From Bacteroidota bacterium (GTDB lineage Bacteria > Bacteroidota > Bacteroidia > Bacteroidales > Bacteroidaceae), in the NCBI GenBank assembly GCA_023458215.1, contig JAEXAJ010000184.1, positions 1-28,262 on the forward strand: DNA of 28,262 nucleotides, read 5' to 3'. Shown piece by piece: positions 22,416 through 28,262 of this stretch. Within the stretch, counting starts at the first letter, position 1. Each line of letters begins with the position of its first letter. The notes beneath the pieces were generated by a model. That model was not told the origin of the DNA and ran no database searches. It saw only the letters and a program-made list of their open reading frames with translations. The translations under genes and the position numbers were made by a program.

Positions 22416-25263
22416 AAGGCAGGACTGCTTCTACTAACGACTGTTTCCGGTCTTGCAGGTTGAGGATGTCCTCTTCCAATGTGCCGCAGGATATGAAACG
22501 ATAAACGAAGACAGAACGCCGTTGCCCCATACGGTGGGCACGGCTGATGGCTTGTTCCTCGGCAGCACGATTCCACCAAGGGTCGAGCATGAACACATAG
22601 TCAGCACTTGTGAGATTCAAACCTACGCCACCCGCTTTCAAGGAAATCAGGAAGAAGTGGCAGGAAGGTGTGTCGGAGAAACGGTTTATCACCGCTTCCC
22701 GATTGACGGTTTCCCCTGTTAGGATTTCATACGTCCAATGGCGTTTCTGCATTTCATCGGCTACCAACCGGAGGAAGGAAACGTATTCTGAGAAGAGTAG
22801 TACTTTATGATCGGTTTCGTGCAACGTTTCCAAACGGGCGAATAGTTCGTTGAATTTGCCCGATTCCATTGGTTCCTCTCCTATAAGCCGGGGATGGCAG
22901 GCAATCTGGCGCAGGCGATTGATGGCGGTCAGCACATGGACGGAAGTTGCCGAAGCGTCATGCGGGGAGGCTCCGCCTATTTCGGGATGATCGGACAATA
23001 CCAAGTTGCGTGCGCACGACAATTCTTTATCATAAAGCCGTTGCTGCTCGGCGGTCATTTCGCACATAACCAGTTCGTCCAGGCGGGCAGGCAAATCCGT
23101 CAGTACATCTTCTTTCGATCTTTTCAAGAAGTAGGGAGCTACCAGCGTGCGGAGTATCTCGGCCTTTTTATCTTGCATCTTTTGGGATATCGGATGGATG
23201 TAATTGCGCTGGAAGGCTTGGTGGTTACCCAGCAATGTAGGGTTGAGCAGATTCATCAGACTCCATAAGTCGCTCAGTGAATTTTCGATCGGCGTACCGC
23301 TGAGTGCGATGCGGTGATAAGCCTGCAAGCGAACCACCGACCGGTATAATTGTGAATTGCGGTTCTTGAAACTTTGGGATTCGTCGAAAACAAGTATGCC
23401 GAAGGTGAGGTGCGACAGGTATTCGATGTCGTTGCGCAATGTCTGATAGGTAGTCAGCACCACATCCCAACGCATCAATGCTTGTTGTTTTCTACGCCGT
23501 TCTTCCATAGTTCCGGTATATTCGCAAACCGTCAGTTGCGGAGCAAAGCGGTGGAGTTCATTTCGCCAGTTATACACCACCGAGGCAGGAGACACGACAA
23601 GAATGGTGCGAAAAGGCATATCCGTTTCGCAACCGGATTCTTCCGCTGCTGCTCCTTGCATTTCGTCGGTGGAGAAAAGGCTTGACTCATTGTTGACGGA
23701 GGCGGCAGATAATTCGTCATGCCGGCAGGTTTCCTTGTATTTCAAGAGCAGGGCAATGGTTTGAACCGTTTTTCCCAATCCCATATCGTCGGAAAGACAA
23801 CAACCGGTTTGTGCGGCAAAGTGGCGGTATAACCACTCGAACCCTTTTTGCTGATAATGCCTTAATTGGGTTTTCAGTTTTAGAGGGGTAGAGAGGTCGT
23901 CGGGCGCTTCCTCTTTTATTCCGGTGCAAATGGCCGTCGTTACAGGCAGTTGGCACCGATGGACGGAAATATGTTCTTCCTCTGCACGACCAAACATCAT
24001 GACACCGCCGTAACGGGCAAACCATTCATCGGGTATCAGGAATATACTTCCATCTTTCAGCAGATATTCGTGCTCGCCGCTAAGGATAGCATCTTTCAGT
24101 TTCAGGAATGGAATCACCGTACCATTGTCCAGATGTATTTCGATATGCAGCTGAAGCCAGTCGTTCTTCCATTGGGTAGACTGGCTGATTCGGGCGTCAC
24201 CGAGATAGTACTTTCCCTTTGACGGTTGATGAAACTCTATACCGCTTTCTCTCAAATCGGTGGAATGCGTCTTCAACCATTCAATGAGAGTAGCCAGCGA
24301 ACCTCTTTCGGGCATATCGAATGCTTCTTTCAGGATTCTCCTTTGTTCCTGTTCCCAGCTTTGATTGCGGGTGAACTTAATGAACCTGAAACTCTCTCCC
24401 GCTTCCTCCAGTCGGATATAGAGCTTTCGCTTGTCGTTGCCGTCGAAGACCACATCGCCGTATACAAATTGGATGTTGAATACTGCTTCAGCCTGAATGT
24501 CTTTCTCCAATAGAATCCTGCATTTCTGCTCGCATTGCTCTTCTACAATATCAAATCCTTCGGCCTGAATCTCGGTTTTATAAGCGTTCTTCAGGATAAA
24601 CTGCCGGAAATAGCTGTTCTGCGCCCTTTGAGGAATAAAAATAGAGGACTTGTTGAGAAAGGGCAATAGTAACTTTCCGCTGAAACCTTCGGGTAGGGTG
24701 TGTATCCGATTGCCTAAAAGAAATATTCCCGGTGTATCGGAAAGCACGAAAGGATGGTGCTCGCAGGGTACAATCACTTCTTCTTCGTTCAGTTTCAGCC
24801 GGAGGGAATACTCTATTCCTTCACTTCCTCTGTTGAATATCATTTGGGGAGCGACGGCGGTGGTAGACAAGGACAGCTCATTTTTCTTCAGTAGCTCGTC
24901 CTTGCTGTTCTCACGAAAGAAAAGATGAATGCCCAGTCGGGCGGCAATCTCTATAATACCTTTCAATCTTTTATCCGTCATCTGCTTGATGAGGCGTTGC
25001 ATCGGCTCGTCAGCCTTCGCCCAAAAGTTTGCTTCGGTTTTGAACTTCTTTTTGCCGAAGGATTCATAAATAGCCCTTGGCTCGCACTGGGCGCACATCG
25101 CTACAAGTTTGCTTAACGCTTCGTGGGTGGAAACCTCGGCAACCTCCACCTTTCCCGTTGTATTGAAATAGAATTCGTATTCTTCTACGTGAAAGAGTGT
25201 GGCGGCATAGATATTCCAGACTTCCAAAGGTCTGATGACAAGGGCTAGATGAGAATGTATCAT
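22384..25263 (-). CDS. SNF2/RAD54-family DEAD/DEAH-box helicase
   Basis: The 959-residue protein has a large N-terminal region of unknown fold (about 1-470) and a two-lobe SNF2 ATPase. Motif I is DMGLGKTVQTIALL with Lys498, motif II is FDESQ (Asp627-Gln630), motif III is LSGTPIENSLSDLWSLMNLL, motif V includes LKAGGVGLNLTSADYV and motif VI is QAISRAHRMGQRR. Such bacterial enzymes are ATP-driven DNA translocases, some linked to transcription (RapA-like). The frame is open to a TTG at 25299, but the ATG at 25263 (MIHSHLALVIRP) is preferred. No restriction, DISARM or BREX partner gene adjoins, so I do not assign it to a defence system. Confidence 0.9.
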   Translation of the reverse strand: MIHSHLALVIRPLEVWNIYAATLFHVEEYEFYFNTTGKVEVAEVSTHEALSKLVAMCAQCEPRAIYESFGKKKFKTEANFWAKADEPMQRLIKQMTDKRLKGIIEIAARLGIHLFFRENSKDELLKKNELSLSTTAVAPQMIFNRGSEGIEYSLRLKLNEEEVIVPCEHHPFVLSDTPGIFLLGNRIHTLPEGFSGKLLLPFLNKSSIFIPQRAQNSYFRQFILKNAYKTEIQAEGFDIVEEQCEQKCRILLEKDIQAEAVFNIQFVYGDVVFDGNDKRKLYIRLEEAGESFRFIKFTRNQSWEQEQRRILKEAFDMPERGSLATLIEWLKTHSTDLRESGIEFHQPSKGKYYLGDARISQSTQWKNDWLQLHIEIHLDNGTVIPFLKLKDAILSGEHEYLLKDGSIFLIPDEWFARYGGVMMFGRAEEEHISVHRCQLPVTTAICTGIKEEAPDDLSTPLKLKTQLRHYQQKGFEWLYRHFAAQTGCCLSDDMGLGKTVQTIALLLKYKETCRHDELSAASVNNESSLFSTDEMQGAAAEESGCETDMPFRTILVVSPASVVYNWRNELHRFAPQLTVCEYTGTMEERRRKQQALMRWDVVLTTYQTLRNDIEYLSHLTFGILVFDESQSFKNRNSQLYRSVVRLQAYHRIALSGTPIENSLSDLWSLMNLLNPTLLGNHQAFQRNYIHPISQKMQDKKAEILRTLVAPYFLKRSKEDVLTDLPARLDELVMCEMTAEQQRLYDKELSCARNLVLSDHPEIGGASPHDASATSVHVLTAINRLRQIACHPRLIGEEPMESGKFNELFARLETLHETDHKVLLFSEYVSFLRLVADEMQKRHWTYEILTGETVNREAVINRFSDTPSCHFFLISLKAGGVGLNLTSADYVFMLDPWWNRAAEEQAISRAHRMGQRRSVFVYRFISCGTLEEDILNLQDRKQSLVEAVLPFIDKAADVCY

Positions 25264-25356
25264 AAATATAGTTGAGGAAGTTATCCTGTATTGATTCAAT
25301 GTCCGAATCAGTGCCTATGTTCCAACTGCAAACATGAAGCCTAAAGATTCGGGTAC

Positions 25357-25364
25357 AAAAGTAA
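25357..25364 (-). promoter_or_regulatory. -7 box of the SNF2 gene
   Basis: The minus strand reads TACTTTTG, an exact TAnnTTTG match about 95 nt before the ATG at 25263. Confidence 0.45.
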
Positions 25365-25465
25365 AGAATTTGGAGGTAAACTCTCGCATTTATCAAAGTG
25401 AAATAATCATTAATTATTAGACCGAAACCGAGCATCTCTGAAAAAGAATGACTAAACTTGTCAGG

Positions 25466-25490
25466 AGCCAATTCTTTTTGGCTATTTTTA
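25466..25490 (+). terminator. Terminator-like hairpin in the leader of the barrel gene
   Basis: AGCCAA, a TTCTTT loop, TTGGCT and then ATTTTT make a terminator-like hairpin on the plus strand. No plus-strand gene ends nearby. It lies between a possible -7 box (TAAACTTG, 25453-25460) and the ATG at 25524, so it may be a leader attenuator or chance. Confidence 0.4.
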
Positions 25491-25523
25491 TCAAACAGTA
25501 AACAAACAGAAAAGTAGAAGCGT

Positions 25524-26378
25524 ATGAAACGAAAGATTGATATCTCCGGCTTTGAAATCCGTTTAGGATTATTCTTACTGCTTGCTTTTGCTTCGCAGTT
25601 GCTTTCGGCACAAGAAGATAGTGCGCGTTTTGCTCGTGCCAGCATACAGATAAAGCCGGAATCCGGTAGGTATGCTCCTCTCAATGTTTCTCCTGAGAAT
25701 CTTATTATTTCTCCTGTACTTCCGGAATATCCGACTCCTTTACCCGAATTTAAGTTGAGGAAGGATACGTTGAATTTGGACTTGCCTTATCAAATCAATC
25801 CTTCACTCCGCTTTCAGGGTGATTTTCGTACGGGGGATGTGCTGCAATTGCCCCACGGAACATTGTCGGGCTCCGGCGGACAAACAAGCGTGCCCGGTAT
25901 CGGACGCTTCAACGAAGCTGCATTGCTCTATCAGCACGTACTCAATCAGAATCTAAAGTTTCAGTTGGGTATGAATGCCATGAAGATAAACATGTCTCAC
26001 ATCACCGGACAAACATTCACTGCCTCGGGCGCTATGATCTATCAGGCTACAGACCGCCTTGCTTTCAAAGTTTTCGGCTCTTATGCCATCGGCAAGACTT
26101 ATGGAATGACCACCCATACTTATGGAGCTTCGATGTCGCTGGACATGTCCGAGCGGTTTGGCATGGAGGTAGGTGTGCAACGCTATTACGACTCCATGCG
26201 GGGACGTTGGGAGACAGTTCCGATGGTGATCCCTTATTATAAATTCGACAAGTTCAATTTAGGACTGGATGTAGGTGGAATATTGTATGAGATTCTTCGT
26301 AGCACGGTCTTCGAGAGTAAGGGAAATATGGGTGGACCTACCATTGCAGCACCACGCTTCCAAATACCGATACGATAG
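25524..26378 (+). CDS. Predicted outer-membrane beta-barrel protein of unknown function
   Basis: The 284-residue protein has an N-terminal hydrophobic export signal (about 12-30, LGLFLLLAFASQLLSAQ), then a Pro-rich linker (about 40-85). Repeated amphipathic strands with Gly/aromatic alternation follow (about 90-270: LRFQGDFRTGDVLQLPHG, FKVFGSYAIGKTYG, GMEVGVQRYYDS). This pattern is common in Bacteroides surface or outer-membrane proteins, but I recognise no family. A short open stretch in another frame continues past its stop to 26482 (ending LNLPLIGQWYISSSDETV), of unknown origin. Confidence 0.7.
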   Translation: MKRKIDISGFEIRLGLFLLLAFASQLLSAQEDSARFARASIQIKPESGRYAPLNVSPENLIISPVLPEYPTPLPEFKLRKDTLNLDLPYQINPSLRFQGDFRTGDVLQLPHGTLSGSGGQTSVPGIGRFNEAALLYQHVLNQNLKFQLGMNAMKINMSHITGQTFTASGAMIYQATDRLAFKVFGSYAIGKTYGMTTHTYGASMSLDMSERFGMEVGVQRYYDSMRGRWETVPMVIPYYKFDKFNLGLDVGGILYEILRSTVFESKGNMGGPTIAAPRFQIPIR

Positions 26379-26515
26379 TAGAGGATGGAGGGGACGGACA
26401 AACTTATATCTTAAATCTACCCCTCATCGGGCAGTGGTATATCAGCAGTTCTGACGAAACTGTCTATCAAATTAAACCTTAGTAATTCATCAGGTGAGGA
26501 TGAAAAACTATTTAG

Positions 26516-26797
26516 TCAGAAGAGCGATGCTGTACTCTCTTTTCTACTAACCGGAGTTTCTTGCATTCCACCTCCACACTTCCACCTTTTTTCTGCACTA
26601 TCCTGTTCATCGGCGTTACAGGTGTTGTGGAGGCAAATTAAAAAGGTGGAGGTGAAATTTGCTTCCACACACCGAGCTACACTTAATGCTTGATTGAAGC
26701 CTAAATACCTGCCTCGTTTATCATGAGCATGTGCATTCTTTTGCTTATGTCCTATTGTTTGGCCTGTTACACATAGCACTTTATTATATATCGACAT
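26516..26797 (-). CDS. Small open frame of unknown function, partly repeat-derived
   Basis: This 93-codon frame begins MSIYNKVLCVTGQTIGHKQK and has a basic His/Lys-rich N-terminal half ending GRYLGFNQALSVARC. Its second half (VEANFTSTFLICLHNTCN onward) is the translation of repeat copy A. The same frame is kept in copy B (from 27150), although copy B has no start codon. The ATG lies one base outside the 26-bp inverted repeat at 26798. It may be a genuine small gene, a mobile-element remnant, or repeat sequence without a product. Confidence 0.3.
   Translation of the reverse strand: MSIYNKVLCVTGQTIGHKQKNAHAHDKRGRYLGFNQALSVARCVEANFTSTFLICLHNTCNADEQDSAEKRWKCGGGMQETPVSRKESTASLF
26564..26670 (-). 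repeat. Inverted ~107-nt repeat, copy A
   Basis: The minus strand of this segment matches 27149-27254 along its length with scattered substitutions. Shared blocks include TCCACCTTTTTAATTTGC, GCCGATGAACAGG and AAAAAGGTGGAAGTGTGGAG. It contains self-complementary GGTGGAGG/CCTCCACC segments. Confidence 0.8.
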
Positions 26798-26863
26798 TTG
26801 TTAGCCTTTCAATTGACTATTGTTAGCATTTTTGTTGACAATAGTCAATTGAAAGGCTAACAA
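26798..26863. repeat. 26-bp perfect inverted repeat with 14-nt loop
   Basis: The arms are 26798-26823 and 26838-26863, exactly complementary (starting TTGTTAGCCTTTCAATTG). Complementarity extends a few bases further outward with one mismatch. There is no T-tract, so it is not a normal terminator. It adjoins the start of the small minus-strand frame and lies between the two copies of the ~107-nt inverted repeat. Confidence 0.85.
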
Positions 26864-27148
26864 GTGTAAGCCATTATCTAGCAACAAGCATTCAGCGAAC
26901 GAAGTACGTATGTTACATGTATTACTCACAAGGTATTGACGTATTGTACACTGGCAAAAAACGAATCAACCTATGGCAATACTTGCAATATCTTTGAGAC
27001 AGACAAGGTATTGTAGGTATTACCATAGTGTGAATCTGAAATTTTGAGCGCATAAATGAAGATTGAATGATATACCTGTTTCTGTGCCAAATGCAGTGCT
27101 CGGATTTGATTATTAGTGTATTATAAAGAACTAGAGACTGTGTATCGG

Positions 27149-27254
27149 GGTGGAGGCAAAATTTGCCTCCACCTTTTTAATTTGCTTCCACAACATCTGT
27201 AATGCCGATGAACAGGTGGATGTAAGAAAAAGGTGGAAGTGTGGAGGCAAAATG
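27149..27254 (+). repeat. Inverted ~107-nt repeat, copy B
   Basis: This is the partner of 26564-26670. It starts with the palindrome GGTGGAGGCAAA-A-TTTGCCTCCACC and keeps the copy A reading frame open from 27150 to a TAA at 27273-27275. Confidence 0.8.
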
Positions 27255-27347
27255 AAGAAGTGCATGAAAGAATAAGAGGTGTGTCAAAAGCCTAGACTTT
27301 CGCAAGCCCGGGCTTTGTTATAATACCCTATGTTTGGCAAAAGATGA

Positions 27348-27920
27348 TTATTCATCATGCTGCATAAATCCAATCCTTCGGCGTGGCATATCTTCTAGCC
27401 TCTTTTTAGCTTGTAGTTCTGCCAATGTTTGATTGATAAGTTCCAACTGCATCCGTGTATCATCGTTAATGTCATTGTAATCAGCAAAGACCTCTTCGAT
27501 GTAATCTTTTAGTTCTTTCATTTGATTTTCTAATTGCCCCACTCTATCAATTTGCGGTGATGTAATCAGTTGGCGCATGGCAACAAAAGCACGCACAACA
27601 AGAACACTTGTTTGAATAGCTATATCACTTCTAAGCACACTTGAAAGCATCACAACACCATGCTCTGTAAAAGCCAATGGCATAGCGGATTTCGGACGTT
27701 TCTTACGTGATGTCATCACAAATTGTGATGAGATGTCTTCCCATTCATCTGCCATCAGTTGAAACATGAAATCTTTCGGGAAACGTTCTATATTACGTTT
27801 TACTGCTTGATTAAGCACACGGGTTTCCACTTGGTATATTTCAGCAAGGTCAAAATCAAGCATTACTTTCTGGCCTCTGATTTCATATATCTTGCTTTGA
27901 ATTACTTGTATCTGTTCCAT
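27348..27920 (-). CDS. ORF6N-domain protein
   Basis: The 190-residue protein starts MEQIQVIQSKIYEIRGQKVM. The N-terminal ORF6N domain (about 5-95) is recognised by VMLDFDLAEIYQVETRVLNQAVKRN, then RFPKDFMFQLMADEW and LAFTEHGVVMLSSVL; a coiled-coil tail (about 125-175) follows. ORF6N is a DNA-binding domain shared with phage and virus anti-repressors and is often found in stand-alone copies in Bacteroides genomes. The frame is open to 27959, but the best promoter box (27940-27947) lies inside that extension, favouring 27920. It stands near tRNA-Leu in a repeat-rich region, consistent with mobile-element origin; the target is unknown. Confidence 0.88.
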   Translation of the reverse strand: MEQIQVIQSKIYEIRGQKVMLDFDLAEIYQVETRVLNQAVKRNIERFPKDFMFQLMADEWEDISSQFVMTSRKKRPKSAMPLAFTEHGVVMLSSVLRSDIAIQTSVLVVRAFVAMRQLITSPQIDRVGQLENQMKELKDYIEEVFADYNDINDDTRMQLELINQTLAELQAKKRLEDMPRRRIGFMQHDE

Positions 27921-27939
27921 ACTTAAATTCTTTGAGTTG

Positions 27940-27947
27940 CAAAGATA
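27940..27947 (-). promoter_or_regulatory. -7 box of the ORF6N gene
   Basis: The minus strand reads TATCTTTG, an exact TAnnTTTG match about 20 nt before the ATG at 27920. It decides that start over the one at 27959. Confidence 0.55.
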
Positions 27948-28143
27948 AGCAACTTCCATACAATGTGACTTAAGATATGAAGACTAAATTGAGAATTGGG
28001 GCTATTAAGTAATTTATGGCTGAAAAAGATCGTCTTAAGCGATGCTTTCATTGCATTTTGGTTTAACTCTTGGTTTAACTTAGCAGCTAATAACCAATAA
28101 AATCAACGAAATTAGTGTGGAAAACAGAAGATACGCATAAAAT

Positions 28144-28179
28144 AAAAAAAGCTCCATAAACACTTGGTTTACAGAGCTT
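28144..28179 (-). terminator. Terminator of tRNA-Leu
   Basis: On the minus strand AAGCTC and GAGCTT, with an inner TAAAC/GTTTA stem, form a hairpin followed by seven T. It lies 5 nt past the CCA end of the tRNA. Confidence 0.8.
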
Positions 28180-28183
28180 CTTT

Positions 28184-28262
28184 TGGTACTCGAAGCGGGA
28201 CTTGAACCCGCACAGCCGCAATGGCCAAGGGATTTTAAGTCCCTCGTGTCTACCGATTCCAC
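28184..28262 (-). tRNA. tRNA-Leu(UAA), cut by the window edge
   Basis: The minus strand shows the anticodon stem-loop GGGACTTAAAATCCC with anticodon TAA, a long variable arm (GGCCATTGCGGCTGTGC region), the T arm GCGGGTTCAAGTCCCGC, the acceptor half TTCGAGT, discriminator A and an encoded CCA. The D arm (GTGGAATCGGTAGACAC) is present. The 5' acceptor strand lies beyond the window. Confidence 0.92.

Larger units (their letters stand above)
26379..27347. other. 969-nt gene-poor, repeat-rich region
   Basis: No confident gene is present. It holds an inverted pair of ~107-nt repeats (26564-26670 and 27149-27254), a 26-bp perfect inverted repeat (26798-26863), a small minus-strand frame (26516-26797), a twice-used CAAGGTATTG (near 26930 and 27006) and the palindrome AAGCCCGGGCTT (27303-27314). 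It looks like a site of old insertions next to tRNA-Leu. Confidence 0.6.

Noticed and set aside
22384..25263. SNF2 helicase as part of a phage-defence system (DISARM, BREX-like)
   Set aside because: Its neighbours are an outer-membrane deacylase and a barrel protein. No methyltransferase, nuclease or PLD partner adjoins, and stand-alone SNF2 genes are common.
28080..28262. 60-residue open frame on the minus strand at the window end
   Set aside because: It runs through the tRNA-Leu gene and its terminator, so it is not a protein gene.

Overview
The window looks like a Bacteroides (order Bacteroidales) chromosome segment. Most clear gene starts are preceded by the Bacteroides -7 promoter box TAnnTTTG. 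Its gene families are typical of gut Bacteroides: TPR-type sensor kinases, HU-like DNA-binding proteins, a GH20 hexosaminidase with a PagL-like barrel, an ORF6N protein, and an arg cluster ordered argR-GNAT-argG-argC-argD-proC. No plasmid, phage or CRISPR locus is visible.

Layout. Positions 1-3982 (minus strand) hold two translationally coupled TPR sensor kinases; the second has lost its catalytic residues. Positions 4112-5941 (minus) are dnaX. Divergently, 6106-6755 carries a DivIC/FtsB-like division gene and a small membrane protein, closed by a strong terminator. Positions 6878-7473 (minus) hold an HU-like/winged-helix gene whose 5' end looks frameshifted, followed by a 378-nt spacer containing a 22-bp tandem repeat. 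Positions 7852-11020 are AT-rich and accessory-looking: an ECF sigma factor with a Cys-containing tail and a small membrane partner, a relic lipoprotein leader, a SAM methyltransferase, an unknown membrane protein and a truncated HU-like gene.

Positions 11169-16870 are the arginine/proline block. ArgR is the repressor. A GNAT protein is a candidate first-step acylglutamate synthase. ArgG, ArgC and ArgD supply later steps, a PspC-domain gene sits between argG and argC, and proC has its own promoter after a terminator. In Bacteroides the acyl group is expected to be succinyl rather than acetyl. Next come an XRE-cupin regulator and an acyl-CoA synthetase (16983-19311), then a convergent GH20 hexosaminidase (19382-21040), a PagL-like outer-membrane deacylase (21168-22415), a SNF2 helicase (22384-25263, minus) and an outer-membrane barrel protein (25524-26378).

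Positions 26379-28262 are gene-poor: an inverted pair of ~107-nt repeats that keep the same reading frame, a 26-bp perfect inverted repeat, an ORF6N gene and a 3' piece of tRNA-Leu(UAA).

The most unusual structural signal is that several intergenic gaps between 12.2 and 19.4 kb hold imperfect or perfect palindromic elements of at least four kinds. Two of these are copies of one element in opposite orientation. The most unusual protein signal is the pseudo-histidine-kinase coupled to an intact kinase. I see no complete, clearly new multi-gene defence or biosynthetic system.
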